The position numbers were made by a program, and so were the translations under genes. The notes beneath the pieces are model-generated. The model was not told the DNA's origin. It made no database searches and saw only the letters and a program-made list of their open reading frames with translations. A DNA stretch of 64,000 nt from assembly GCF_000760595.1 (NCBI RefSeq), contig NZ_BBNM01000008.1, forward strand, positions 1-64,000, given 5' to 3'. The stretch is from Acinetobacter soli (GTDB lineage Bacteria; Pseudomonadota; Gammaproteobacteria; Pseudomonadales; Moraxellaceae). This document shows, in pieces, positions 8,974 through 18,004 of this stretch (the stretch's first letter is position 1; every line of letters begins with the position of its first letter).

Positions 8974-9001
8974 ACAGTACACTTAAAAAGTGACTGTTTT
9001 T
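8974..9001 (+). terminator. Rho-independent terminator, plus strand, beyond tsaC
   Basis: The stem ACAGT-CACTT/AAGTG-ACTGT has one bulged A and a three-base loop. It is followed by a T run on the plus strand. It would end the LysM-dprA-tsaC transcript about 180 bases after tsaC, to the right of the minus-strand terminator, so the two transcripts overlap. Confidence 0.6.
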
Positions 9002-9249
9002 ACAGTGCGCGTAGTATGAAAGAAACAACTCATTAATACAAATATATTATTTATCTTACATAAAATTAGAATAAGTTCGAATCAATTTGAATATTTATTT
9101 AAAAAGTTAATTTATATTGATCTTTTTATTCAAATTTTATAGAAAACTGATAATTGTTTAATTTTTAAACACCCCCTGTAATCATAGTGGAATTCGATAA
9201 GTCATCACATCGTGTCAGAATATTTTTTACTTAAATTTATTTAGACAAA

Positions 9250-9281
9250 AGAGAGCACATAAAAACCCTGTTCATATGCTC
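9250..9281 (-). terminator. Terminator of the Tsx-type channel gene
   Basis: On the minus strand the stem GAGCATAT/ATGTGCTC (one U-G pair) with a 12-base loop is followed by TCTTTTG, about 20 bases after the gene's stop codon. Confidence 0.5.
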
Positions 9282-9299
9282 CCACCCTGCCCTTAGCAC

Positions 9300-10208
9300 T
9301 TAAAAGTGATAATCCACTCTTACCATAGGTGTGCTCGCAGTGGCCCCCTTTCCGGCAAAACCATCAGTATCGTTACCGAATTTGTTTTTCCAGTATTCGT
9401 AACCTGCACCCGCACGTAATTTGCTGTCTTTTAGCCCGATCAATCCGCTCATGTCATACATAACGCGTGCATCGATGTGGGTTTCCGCTTTGGTATCGCC
9501 ACCAGATTCATTTTTTCCTTTAGCATCAATCCACAGTGCATAGCCTTCAAAGGACAGCGGTGTTTTTGCAATCGGAATGCCCCACGTAAACTGTGCTGCC
9601 ATATGTGTATCGTAAGTATAACGACCCGTTGAGTAACCAAATCGTGGCGTATCAGAAGACGGATCATTACTTTCAAATAGTGCCAGCACACTAAAATCTA
9701 AAAAGCCCGGTACATCAAAGCGAACCGTTGGGCCTACCACCCACATGCGCTTTTTCGAGCCATAACTGTCATTTTTGGTATTCCAGTCTAACCCCGCGGT
9801 CAAACCTGCGCCACGTATATAGCCGGGTACCGCCAAATCCTTTTTAAACAGTGCACCTGCATCCAGATAACGGCGTATTACCACATAGGCTTCTTGGGCA
9901 CCTTTACCACTTGACTGGGTACTGTTGGGCTCATCATCTGACTGAAGTAAATCGACATTGAAAAAGTTGGAGCCATATTTATCACCACTGGCATGGGTGA
10001 GATTAAAAATCTGCTTGGTAATATCAATTCGATCGCCTGCGGCATCATTTTTATAAGGTTCTGCAAATTGAGTACCGTAGCGCCAGCCAATTGAGGTATC
10101 ACTCCAGATGGCTGCATCTGCGACTTGCATGGCGCCCATTCCCCCCAGAATGGTCGCGAGGCTTCCCATCAGTTTTTTTAATGATCTGCCTTGTTGTACT
10201 GCGTTCAT
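9300..10208 (-). CDS. Tsx-type nucleoside channel outer-membrane protein
   Basis: A 302-residue outer-membrane beta-barrel of the Channel_Tsx family, which lets nucleosides cross the outer membrane. It has a signal peptide (MNAVQQGRSLKKLMGSL ... VADA), a mature start near AIWSDTSIGWRYGTQF, alternating amphipathic strands and a terminal aromatic residue (MVRVDYHF). The ATG at 10208 is chosen because GGGGA lies ten bases upstream; an in-frame GTG at 10247 has no ribosome site. The substrate assignment rests on family membership only. It lies downstream of a LysR gene on the same strand but behind a terminator-like hairpin. Confidence 0.8.
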   Translation of the reverse strand: MNAVQQGRSLKKLMGSLATILGGMGAMQVADAAIWSDTSIGWRYGTQFAEPYKNDAAGDRIDITKQIFNLTHASGDKYGSNFFNVDLLQSDDEPNSTQSSGKGAQEAYVVIRRYLDAGALFKKDLAVPGYIRGAGLTAGLDWNTKNDSYGSKKRMWVVGPTVRFDVPGFLDFSVLALFESNDPSSDTPRFGYSTGRYTYDTHMAAQFTWGIPIAKTPLSFEGYALWIDAKGKNESGGDTKAETHIDARVMYDMSGLIGLKDSKLRAGAGYEYWKNKFGNDTDGFAGKGATASTPMVRVDYHF

Positions 10209-10516
10209 TACACACTTCCCCTGATCCACTTCCTTAAGTAAAAGCACTGGCTATTTATCTGAAGATGCATAGCGATGGCTGTTTGACATTCGCTTAAATG
10301 GCTTGCAAAACGATGTCGCCCGCTGATAAAGGCAAGTTTCCTACCAAAGAAATGATTATTGAGAATCTGCAATGTTGCTTATGCAAAAAATGCCATAACA
10401 CATGTCTATCATGCATCTATATTGGCCATGATAAATAAGAAAAGACCAGCGCCAGCAGATGATGATCTGATGCTCGCGCCTGATCAGGGATGCGCGTTAT
10501 GGTGATACAAAGGAAT
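10209..10516. other. Intergenic region upstream of the Tsx-type gene
   Basis: Contains the LysR terminator (listed separately) and presumably the promoter of the channel gene. No ORF and no clear operator was recognised. Confidence 0.4.
10436..10480 (-). terminator. Terminator after the LysR gene
   Basis: On the minus strand GCGC-G-AGCA pairs with TGCT-G-GCGC (one G-G mismatch) around a 13-base loop and is followed by a T-rich run (GGTCTTTTCTTATTT). It lies about 37 bases after the LysR stop. Confidence 0.5.
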
Positions 10517-11458
10517 TTAGTTTAAGACGTGACTGTCGTTTCGAAGTACCGAAATAATCAGCTCACGAAACCAGCGCTGTTCTTGCGAGCGATGTAAACG
10601 CTCATGCCAGAGCAAGAAATACGGAATCTTGGGGAACTTGACTGGCGCATCGACCACTTTGAGTGGCAGCAATGCACTATAATGGCGAGAGAATGAACGC
10701 GGTGCTGAAAAAATCGCGTCAAATTGCAGCAGCATGTAGGGAATCATGCCGAAGTATGGCACATAGGCCACGATATTACGTTTGATTCGTTCTTTGGCCA
10801 AATACAAGTCAATCACGCCACGCTGACCGACGGTATATGGCGTTGGGGCAATATGGTCGGCTTGCAGATAATCGTCAAGTGTTAATGGTCGTGCAGCCAT
10901 TGGATGCGATTTACGCATCAGGCACACCACTTCATCTTCGAATAGTGGTGCAAGGCGCAAATATTCGGGTGGCTGCGGCCAGTTACCAATCACGGCATCA
11001 TACATCCCGCTTTCTAGTGCATGGGTATAATCTACATCGTGCGCCATCGAGTGCATGATCACGGTGCAATGCGGTGCTTCTTGTCGTACACGACGCAACA
11101 CTTCACCCAGCGCAATCGCGTTGAGGTAATCCGGCGCGGCAATATTAAAGACTTGACGCGACTCGGCCGGATGAAAGTGCACCTGCTGTGTGGCAATCAG
11201 TTCCATTTGCGCCAGTGCTTGACGCACAGGTTCAAGTAGCGCTTCACCACGTTCGGTCGGGGTCATGCCATTACGACTACGAACCAAAAGCTGATCGCCG
11301 GTAATGTCTCTGAGTTTTTTGAGTGCGGTACTGATGGCAGGTTGGGATTGATTGAGCCGCTTGGCCGCATTGGAGACGCTTTTTTCAGTTAATAGCACAT
11401 GCAACACCTGCAAAAGATGTGCATCTAAAGCTTCCCATTTGTTGGCTGGATTAATCAC
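10517..11458 (-). CDS. LysR family transcriptional regulator
   Basis: A 313-residue regulator. The N-terminal winged helix-turn-helix (about 13-75, with KSVSNAAKRLNQSQPAISTA) is clear, and the C-terminal periplasmic-binding-like effector domain spans about 95-300. It resembles the NodD/LeuO-like branch of the family (HLLQVLHVLLTEKSVSNAA). The start is GTG. The target is unknown: the nearest genes are the Tsx-type channel downstream and an EamA exporter upstream, both on the same strand, so no divergent partner points to its regulon. Confidence 0.88.
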   Translation of the reverse strand: MINPANKWEALDAHLLQVLHVLLTEKSVSNAAKRLNQSQPAISTALKKLRDITGDQLLVRSRNGMTPTERGEALLEPVRQALAQMELIATQQVHFHPAESRQVFNIAAPDYLNAIALGEVLRRVRQEAPHCTVIMHSMAHDVDYTHALESGMYDAVIGNWPQPPEYLRLAPLFEDEVVCLMRKSHPMAARPLTLDDYLQADHIAPTPYTVGQRGVIDLYLAKERIKRNIVAYVPYFGMIPYMLLQFDAIFSAPRSFSRHYSALLPLKVVDAPVKFPKIPYFLLWHERLHRSQEQRWFRELIISVLRNDSHVLN

Positions 11459-11695
11459 CGCTGCGTCCTGATTTTATTCGTTACATGTTTAGCGTATTCA
11501 AGTTTTATACCAAATGGACAATTCTAAAACTCATCCAGACGATCAACCACACGCCCTCAATCAGTACACTACCATTTACTGCATGTTTTGCCTATTCTGC
11601 CATCGTATTGAATACACTGCCACACCACGCTGTCCATTCAGATACTCGCCCGCATAAGTTGAAGATACAGTTAAATTAAAAAGAAAGCGGATCTT

Positions 11696-12610
11696 TTAAG
11701 ACGAGGTATTTTGTACGATGACAGGCGCATTTTTCTTTTGTGCCATCACAATGCCAACCAAAATCATCATACCACCAATAGTATGAAATAAAGTCCATTG
11801 CTCGGCTAACCATAAACTGGCAATAATTGCAGTAAACACTGGCATTAAATTCATAAAAATACTGGTTCGATTTGGCCCGATGTGTTGTACCGCCAGCATC
11901 CACAGCAACGGCGCCAGCAATGAAGGAAAAATACCCGCATAAAGTAAGCTCGGTGCATTTCGTGCATTAATTGCATCTAGACCAAAATACATTAAAAACG
12001 GGATGTGATAGAGCAAGGCAAAACCGATTTGCACATATAGACTAATCAGTAATGGAATTTTGAGCTGCCATTTTTTTAAGAATACACCATAAAAGGCATA
12101 GAAAAAGACAGCCACGACCATGAGTAAATCACCCGAATGACCGCCCATATTGAGTAGCGTAGTAAAATCACCTTTGCCTAAAATATACAGCAGACCTAAA
12201 AACGAAATGATACTGCCCACAATGGCAAATCGATTGGGAATATCTTTTAAAATCAGCATTGAAACAAAGATGGTAAACACGGGAATGAATGCATTGACAA
12301 TTCCCATGTTGGTGGCGGTAGTATAATGCGCGGCGGTATAAGATAAGCCCTGATACAGCACCATCCCGAAGGCACTCAGTATGGCGAGCTGGCCCAAATG
12401 CCGGCGGACCAAAGCACGTTGCGCCCAGACTTTGAATAGCATAAAAGGCGTCAGCACAATAAAGGCTATGAGCCAGCGGTAAAAGCTAATGCTGGCCGGC
12501 TCAATCAGATCGACCGCATAACGCGTAACGGCAATATTCATCGACCAAATCAGTACTGCAATTAAGGGCAATAAAAAAGCCCACCACTGGGTTTTTGCGA
12601 TCTGATTCAT
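11696..12610 (-). CDS. EamA/DMT family transporter
   Basis: A 304-residue inner-membrane protein with ten predicted transmembrane helices arranged as two EamA repeats (about 12-145 and 155-290), the drug/metabolite exporter architecture. It is transcribed from the region it shares with the TetR gene at 12686. The substrate cannot be told from sequence. It may form part of the efflux cluster with the TetR and MFS genes next door. Confidence 0.85.
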   Translation of the reverse strand: MNQIAKTQWWAFLLPLIAVLIWSMNIAVTRYAVDLIEPASISFYRWLIAFIVLTPFMLFKVWAQRALVRRHLGQLAILSAFGMVLYQGLSYTAAHYTTATNMGIVNAFIPVFTIFVSMLILKDIPNRFAIVGSIISFLGLLYILGKGDFTTLLNMGGHSGDLLMVVAVFFYAFYGVFLKKWQLKIPLLISLYVQIGFALLYHIPFLMYFGLDAINARNAPSLLYAGIFPSLLAPLLWMLAVQHIGPNRTSIFMNLMPVFTAIIASLWLAEQWTLFHTIGGMMILVGIVMAQKKNAPVIVQNTSS

Positions 12611-12685
12611 GCTGCTCTCTGTATCCTAAAGATACGATTATTGTCGATAATGACGGATTAAATTGAAATATCGCATTTCAGACAT

Positions 12686-13360
12686 TTATATCGCGTGATC
12701 GCCATGCGACTGTACAAACAAACACCAGCTCTGCATAGCGTACTTTACTACCGCTGTGAGTTGCGCTAGATCTGCACCATCACGTGCCTGTAGCGTAAGA
12801 CCCTGAAGCAGCGTGGCATAAAAATCGGTCATGATTTCAATCGGTGCGTTGGCAGGTAAATCACCATCGATGATGCCCTGTTGCAAGCGCTCCAATAATT
12901 TGTGTTTTGTTTTCAACCGTTTTGACAACAAGGTGTGCTGAACTTGCTGAGTCGATTCGGAACAGTTCATGGTCGCCACCACCAACATACAACCGGAAGG
13001 CTTATTAGGTTGCAGCAAACGGTTCAGATTGTCATAAAAATACAATTCAAAGGCAATTTTGGCAGTCTTGGCTTGTTCAAAAATACGCTCGATGGGACAT
13101 GCCTCATGCGCTAAATAATAATCGATGCTTTTATAAAACAAAGTCGCCTTATCGCCAAAGGTACTGTACAAGCTCGGGGCAGTCACATTTAATGCCTGAG
13201 TCAGATCATTGATTGAGGTCGCCTCGTAGCCATGTGCCCAAAACAGCAGCATCGCTTTTTCAAGCGCTTGCTGCTCATCAAAGCATTTTGGGCGCCCGCG
13301 TTTTTTTTTGCACGGCACGTCTTGATCCTGCTGCTCAAAGCCATTTGCTACATCTGTCAT
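12686..13360 (-). CDS. TetR/AcrR family transcriptional regulator
   Basis: A 224-residue regulator. The basic segment CKKKRGRPKCFD precedes the helix-turn-helix (ATSINDLTQALNVTAPSLYSTFGDKATLF), followed by a ligand domain with a conserved-looking CMLVVATMNC stretch. The ATG at 13360 is preferred to the more upstream ATG at 13423, because the extra 21 codons would run through the putative operator and encode an unlikely hydrophobic leader. It is divergent from the MFS gene at 13509 and probably represses it. Confidence 0.85.
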   Translation of the reverse strand: MTDVANGFEQQDQDVPCKKKRGRPKCFDEQQALEKAMLLFWAHGYEATSINDLTQALNVTAPSLYSTFGDKATLFYKSIDYYLAHEACPIERIFEQAKTAKIAFELYFYDNLNRLLQPNKPSGCMLVVATMNCSESTQQVQHTLLSKRLKTKHKLLERLQQGIIDGDLPANAPIEIMTDFYATLLQGLTLQARDGADLAQLTAVVKYAMQSWCLFVQSHGDHAI

Positions 13361-13386
13361 AAACGCCACGTTTATTTTTATAACAA

Positions 13387-13457
13387 TCACTATTAAATTA
13401 CTTGACGCTGGTGAATTGTTCAACTATTTTATTTTCATAATGATCACTATTAAATTA
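13387..13457. promoter_or_regulatory. Pair of 14-bp direct repeats between TetR and MFS genes
   Basis: TCACTATTAAATTA occurs at 13387-13400 and again at 13444-13457 in the divergent intergenic region. The two copies are 57 bp apart start to start. They are candidate binding sites for the adjacent TetR protein or overlapping promoter elements. Confidence 0.5.
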
Positions 13458-13508
13458 TAAATTAGATCGATCACACGCTTTGCATCTCCCATAATTAGGA
13501 TATTCATC

Positions 13509-14723
13509 ATGAATGCGCTTCATGCTCAAGAGGCTACGCCCTCTCGTCCCACTGGTGGCAGTTGGCTCGCCATACTCGCCGTTTCAATTGCGGCATTTGC
13601 ACTGGTGACCAGTGAGTTTTTGCCTGTCGGGGTACTCAATGACGTGGCCACTGATTTGAATATCTCGGTGGGTACTGCCGGATTGATCATCACGCTCCCC
13701 GGCGTCATGGCGGCGCTGGCGGCACCATCACTGCCGGTTATTTTTAAACAGCTCGATCGTCGTTATGTGCTGATTGTACTGACCGCCATTATGGTACTGG
13801 CCAATGCCTTGACTGCCTTTGCAGACGATTTTAACGTGCTGCTTATCAGCCGGATGATTCTGGGCATTGCTATTGGCGGGTTCTGGGCCACGGCAATTGC
13901 ATTGAGTGGTAAATTGGCGCCTGCCCATTTACCAATTGCCAAAGCTACCGCCGTAGTGATGGCCGGTGTGACCTTAGCCACGGTACTGGGCGTTCCGATT
14001 GGCACGTGGTTAAGCGAATTTTATGGCTGGCGTAGTGCCTTTGGCATTACCGCCATCATTGGTTTTGTGGTGCTGCTGTTACAGCTACGTTTTTTACCGG
14101 TGCTGGTTCCTGAATCATCGATTCGACTTCAAGACCTACCAGCCTTATTGCGAGTGCCTAAAGCACGTAACGGCATGTTAATTGTGCTATTGATGGGTTT
14201 GGCACACTTTTGTGCTTATAGTTACCTCGCACCTTTTTTTAAACATATTGCAGGATTCGACGGCACCACCATCAGTAGTCTGCTTTTGCTATACGGTATT
14301 GCGGGAGTATTTGGTAATGCCTTTGCAGGCTATAGTGGTAATTTGAATATTCGCTACACTATGGCTTTTGTGGGCGTATGTTTTGCGGTTGTTTTCTTTA
14401 GCTTTCCCGTTTTTGCCATTCATGAAGCCGGCGCGATGATTTTAACTGCGTTATGGGGCTTTGCCTTTGGTGCATTTCCAACTTCGGCCAATATCTGGAT
14501 GTTTGTTCATGCGCCTAAAGCCGTCGAAAAAGGCATGCCACTATTCGTCGGGATGTTTCAGGTCATGATTGCGACAGGCTCTTTGATCGGCGGCTATGTA
14601 GTTGACCATTTTAATGAAAATATCTTAATTTATGGTGTGCTCAATTTTGTTGTGTTGGCCTTAATTGGTTTATTTACCTTAGTTAAAGGTTTAAGCAATC
14701 CAAAGCTTCACTGCGAACAGTAG
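13509..14723 (+). CDS. MFS transporter, DHA1 family (NepI/AraJ-like efflux)
   Basis: A 404-residue major facilitator with twelve predicted transmembrane helices. It carries the loop between helices 2 and 3 with DRRYVLI and a strongly NepI/NimT-like stretch RMILGIAIGGFWATAIAL in helix 4, pointing to proton-driven export of small molecules such as purine derivatives, sugars or drugs. AGGA lies upstream of the ATG. It is divergent from a TetR gene and followed 19 bases later by an AraC-type regulator, an arrangement like the E. coli nimT-nimR pair. The substrate is inference. Confidence 0.85.
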   Translation: MNALHAQEATPSRPTGGSWLAILAVSIAAFALVTSEFLPVGVLNDVATDLNISVGTAGLIITLPGVMAALAAPSLPVIFKQLDRRYVLIVLTAIMVLANALTAFADDFNVLLISRMILGIAIGGFWATAIALSGKLAPAHLPIAKATAVVMAGVTLATVLGVPIGTWLSEFYGWRSAFGITAIIGFVVLLLQLRFLPVLVPESSIRLQDLPALLRVPKARNGMLIVLLMGLAHFCAYSYLAPFFKHIAGFDGTTISSLLLLYGIAGVFGNAFAGYSGNLNIRYTMAFVGVCFAVVFFSFPVFAIHEAGAMILTALWGFAFGAFPTSANIWMFVHAPKAVEKGMPLFVGMFQVMIATGSLIGGYVVDHFNENILIYGVLNFVVLALIGLFTLVKGLSNPKLHCEQ

Positions 14724-14742
14724 ATTTTTTCGGATTTCTCAT

Positions 14743-15513
14743 ATGGATTTATCCTCTGTATCACCTGCCGCAGCGATGCTTAAAGAGCAGATTGATATCC
14801 ATGAGTTTTTCTTTCACCCCCACGATGAAGTGCTTACACATTCATCGCTTTGGGGGGATTTTAATTTTAGCTTGAATGGACTGCTGCAAATTCAGGTCGA
14901 GCAACGGACATTTTTCGCACCACCCAATTACGGTGTGTGGCTACCACCACGGACCACACATTGTTGTCTTAATATCGATCAGCCGACACATTTTGTGTGT
15001 ATTCGGCTACATCCTCAGCTTTCCGCGAAATTGAGTGATTGTCCAAAAACACTCGAGATCCAGCCATTTTTTCATGCCTTGGTAAAAGAGATTCTAGATC
15101 CGACACGTGATCATTCCGAGCAAAGCCGTCTGCACTTATTACAGGTATTGCTGGATCAGCTCCTGACAGCCAAACAATATGATCATTATTTACCACCGTC
15201 AGCGCATCCCGTACTGGCACCGATTTTAAATGCCTTGGCCGATGTCAAACGCTTTGCTCAAAGCCTACAGCAAATTCTTGATGATTTTGAGATTAGCGAG
15301 CGACATGCGCTGCGCTTATGTCAGCGAGAGTTAAACATGGGGCTCTCTGAATGGCGCAATCGAGCCAAAGTGGTGTACGCAGTTGCGAAAATTCGTCAGG
15401 GTGATTCAGTCAAACGTATTGCGCTTGAGCTGGGCTATCATCAAAGCTCGAGCTTCATCGCATTTTTTAAACGTTACACCGGACACACACCCGTACAGCT
15501 TAGAACGCGTTAA
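14743..15513 (+). CDS. AraC family regulator with N-terminal cupin (NimR-like)
   Basis: A 256-residue protein. The N-terminal cupin-like sensor contains the characteristic APPNYGVWLPPRTTH segment (about 63-78), and the C-terminal double helix-turn-helix (about 160-255) ends in YHQSSSFIAFFKRYTGHTP. It directly follows the MFS exporter gene and is likely co-transcribed with it, so it probably tunes export in response to an imported compound. This makes the exporter subject to two regulators, TetR and AraC. Confidence 0.85.
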   Translation: MDLSSVSPAAAMLKEQIDIHEFFFHPHDEVLTHSSLWGDFNFSLNGLLQIQVEQRTFFAPPNYGVWLPPRTTHCCLNIDQPTHFVCIRLHPQLSAKLSDCPKTLEIQPFFHALVKEILDPTRDHSEQSRLHLLQVLLDQLLTAKQYDHYLPPSAHPVLAPILNALADVKRFAQSLQQILDDFEISERHALRLCQRELNMGLSEWRNRAKVVYAVAKIRQGDSVKRIALELGYHQSSSFIAFFKRYTGHTPVQLRTR

Positions 15514-15655
15514 TCTCAAGCCTTAACGATCTGTTTCATCACAAAATTATGCTATACATCGCATTTAAACATGTCATCGTATGCTATGCCTGAGCGCCCT
15601 CAATACATGCTCTTGTAAGCTTATTTTTACTCTTTCTTTTACATAAGGATTCGAT

Positions 15656-16201
15656 ATGAGTCAGTCGGTTTATCATATTCCTGTTCAAGACATTCAAGGC
15701 CAAGCGGTCGATCTTGAACAATACCATGGCCAAGTACTCTTGATTGTGAACGTGGCATCAAAATGTGGCCTCACGCCGCAGTACGAAGGACTCGAAGCAC
15801 TGTATCAAGCTAAAAAAGATCAAGGCTTAACCATTTTAGGCTTTCCAGCCAATAACTTCTTGGAACAAGAGCCTGGAACGAATGAAGAAATTCAGCAGTT
15901 CTGCTCCTTAAATTTTGATGTGAAATTTCCATTGTTTGCAAAAATTTCGGTTGCTGGTGAAGACAAGCATCCGCTTTATCAAACCTTGACTCAAGCACAG
16001 CCCGAACGTATTGGAGAAGGCCCATGGTGGAAAGACTTGGTTGAATATGGCCTGACCCCAAATGAACCACCAGAAGTGCTATGGAATTTTGAAAAATTTT
16101 TAGTCAGTAAAACAGGCGACGTCGTTGCCCGTTTTGCACCCGACATTACCGCAGATGATCCTCGCCTGATTGATGCCATTAATCAAGAATTAGCCAAATA
16201 A
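15656..16201 (+). CDS. Glutathione peroxidase-family thiol peroxidase
   Basis: Reduces hydrogen and organic peroxides in the cytoplasm. The 181-residue protein has the peroxidatic Cys in VASKCGLTPQY (C37), the catalytic Gln in FLEQEPGTNEE (Q71) and the Trp in VLWNFEKFL. C83 (EIQQFCSLNFDVKFPLF) is at the position of the resolving Cys of thioredoxin-dependent members. The usual FPCNQF is FPANNF here. This suggests use of thioredoxin rather than glutathione, which is inference. It stands alone, with an AAGGA ribosome site and a hairpin after the stop. Confidence 0.9.
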   Translation: MSQSVYHIPVQDIQGQAVDLEQYHGQVLLIVNVASKCGLTPQYEGLEALYQAKKDQGLTILGFPANNFLEQEPGTNEEIQQFCSLNFDVKFPLFAKISVAGEDKHPLYQTLTQAQPERIGEGPWWKDLVEYGLTPNEPPEVLWNFEKFLVSKTGDVVARFAPDITADDPRLIDAINQELAK

Positions 16202-16211
16202 GCCATTCTAT

Positions 16212-16238
16212 ATGAGGCATGCCGCAGGTATGCCTCAT
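16212..16238 (+). terminator. Hairpin after glutathione peroxidase gene
   Basis: A perfect 9-bp stem ATGAGGCAT/ATGCCTCAT with a nine-base loop, 11 bases after the stop. The T-run after it is poor, so termination is likely but not certain. Confidence 0.5.
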
Positions 16239-16386
16239 GCATTCTATCCTCTAAAAACAATACTTTTACAACATGACCTTCATATTCTGCTAAATCGGGC
16301 ATGCTCTAATTGTTGAATTAACAATATGGCGCCATTTGAAGTTTCTGTTCGATAATGTGGGTGTCATATGGCTTTGGATGGAAAAA

Positions 16387-17001
16387 ATGATGATGCCTAC
16401 ACCTTTCGCTGCTAAATTTTCTTTGCTTGTGCTGAGCTGTAGCATATTGTTTGTGGGGTGTGATCAACAACCCGACGCGGAAAGTACATCGCGTGAGCAA
16501 AGTATGACATCGGCCAATCAAGACAACATGCCTATCGATAATCAAGGTAGTGATGATGCCCTCAACAATGAAGAACGCTCATCGACCACGAATCTATTTT
16601 ATTTGCTTCGCGACGCGGCAGATTTGCAGCTTAAAGTAGGTCAAGACATGCAAAAGTTACAAGCGACGCAAAGCCAGCTTGAAACTGCGCTTCAAGAACA
16701 AGACCCTCAGGCCGCACAGCAGACATTATCTCACTTTAAAACCCAGTTGACCCAATTCAATGACAATCTCAACCAGTTGCAACTGAAAAGTCCAGAGGTT
16801 GAAAAATTACGTCAACAGCTGATCAATACCAATGAGCAGCTGTTACAGAGCGATCTGTTTCAACAGACATTGAACTGGAAAAAACAGGATATTGTGGCTA
16901 TTCAGCATCAGCTCAATACGCTACAAACTGAAATGCTGAAACTGGCTGCCTTAATTGTTAATTCAAACTCGACGGCTTCAAGCACAGACTCTAAATCTTA
17001 A
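16387..17001 (+). CDS. Putative lipoprotein with coiled-coil region
   Basis: No named family is recognised. With the start at the run ATGATGATG (GGATGG just upstream), the product is about 204 residues. It has a lipoprotein signal peptide ending in the lipobox LFVGC, a low-complexity acidic/Ser linker, then a Gln/Leu-rich heptad region (about 80-190, LQATQSQLETALQEQ ... LNTLQTEMLKLA) that should form a coiled coil. It is convergent with the mutarotase gene, six bases away. It is probably anchored in the envelope; function unknown. Confidence 0.65.
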   Translation: MMMPTPFAAKFSLLVLSCSILFVGCDQQPDAESTSREQSMTSANQDNMPIDNQGSDDALNNEERSSTTNLFYLLRDAADLQLKVGQDMQKLQATQSQLETALQEQDPQAAQQTLSHFKTQLTQFNDNLNQLQLKSPEVEKLRQQLINTNEQLLQSDLFQQTLNWKKQDIVAIQHQLNTLQTEMLKLAALIVNSNSTASSTDSKS

Positions 17002-17007
17002 AGCGCC

Positions 17008-17898
17008 CTAGAGATCGCTCAGACTAAGACAAAGTTGATAACTGAGTTGCTGCTCAGGCAATAGTGTTTTTTGCTCGGTGGCCACTTGTCCAGCCTCAAC
17101 ACAAACAAATTCTTGCCAGCTTTGAGGTGCTAAATCGGCCATGCGCTTGGTTTTTTCAATCCATGGGTTCCACACCACCGCACTTTGTGCAGATGTCTCA
17201 ATCACAATTTGTGTTGCAGATGAGTCATCTAAGCGAAATTTTCCTTTCGTGAGCGGATAGATCTGATCGGTTTCACAATGAAACTCAAGCGGTGCAGTAT
17301 CCTGCTGCTTGATCTGATGACCATCTAGTTGATCGATGTAAGAACACCCTTCAACGCCATACAGTCGGGTACGTTGAGTCTTGACAGCAAAATAACTGTG
17401 CCAAGCAAAACCGAAGCTGATCGGATGGAGATCTAAGTTATTCAATCGAAAGTTGAGTTCAAGGGTTTGCCCCAACCGGATGTGCATTTCAAGACAAAAT
17501 GCGGCATCCCAATAACGACGAGTCGCAGCATGATCACGAAGCTCAAAGGTCAAGCTGTGCCCTTGACCCTGTTGATATTGAGCATCTTTGAATTGCCACT
17601 GCATATTTCTGGCAAAGCCATGTGCAGGATAGTCTGTTTCAATTGCATGCGCACCAAACCATGGAAAACATAGCGGAATGCCACCACGAATAGCCTTTCC
17701 TGCTGCAAATGAATTACGATCTGAGAGCCAGAGTACATCACGCTGATGCTGCTTAGAATAAAATTGTAGAACTTGCGCGCCCTGTAGAGCCACTTGAGCC
17801 GTAGAAAATTCGTTGTCGATCTGCAAGACCTGAAGCGCATCTGGTCCCAACGATGCCCACTGAAGGCCCGTGATGTTTTGAAACGCCATATCTGTCAT
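17008..17898 (-). CDS. D-hexose-6-phosphate mutarotase (YeaD-like)
   Basis: An aldose-1-epimerase-fold enzyme that interconverts anomers of hexose 6-phosphates. Family features are visible: GGIPLCFPWFG, YPAHGFARNMQW, the His of FAWHSYFAV, and the Glu of FVCVEAGQVA near the end, giving the two His and one Glu of the active site. Length about 296 residues. The start is uncertain: ATG codons at 17898 and 17889 and a TTG at 17922 are all in frame, with AGGTG and AGAGGA as imperfect ribosome sites. Confidence 0.85.
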   Translation of the reverse strand: MTDMAFQNITGLQWASLGPDALQVLQIDNEFSTAQVALQGAQVLQFYSKQHQRDVLWLSDRNSFAAGKAIRGGIPLCFPWFGAHAIETDYPAHGFARNMQWQFKDAQYQQGQGHSLTFELRDHAATRRYWDAAFCLEMHIRLGQTLELNFRLNNLDLHPISFGFAWHSYFAVKTQRTRLYGVEGCSYIDQLDGHQIKQQDTAPLEFHCETDQIYPLTKGKFRLDDSSATQIVIETSAQSAVVWNPWIEKTKRMADLAPQSWQEFVCVEAGQVATEQKTLLPEQQLSYQLCLSLSDL

Positions 17899-17958
17899 GT
17901 CCTCTGCTGCACCTATTTGCAACAGAGCTTAGCGCAAAGCTTTGCTAAACAACAGACA

Positions 17959-17984
17959 TAAAAAAAGCCACCTGACGGTGGCTT
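17959..17984 (-). terminator. Terminator of the ATP synthase operon
   Basis: On the minus strand the perfect stem AAGCCACC/GGTGGCTT with a four-base loop is followed by a run of T. It lies 20 bases after atpC. Confidence 0.85.
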
Positions 17985-18004
17985 CTTCAATCCAAAATCG
18001 TGGC

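Larger units (their letters stand above)
8798..9299. other. Intergenic stretch with multiple hairpins, no gene seen
   Basis: About 500 bases between the convergent tsaC and porin genes. The part 8884-9001 is packed with inverted repeats: 8892-8917, 8927-8945, 8945-8965 and 8974-8997. The remainder (9002-9250) is AT-rich with no convincing ORF. Two of the hairpins are terminators on opposite strands and are listed separately. A minus-strand small RNA ending at the left terminator is possible. Confidence 0.5.

Noticed and set aside
10209..10250. N-terminally extended start (GTG at 10247) for the Tsx-type channel
   Set aside because: The extension would precede a complete signal peptide and has no ribosome site, whereas the ATG at 10208 has GGGGA upstream.
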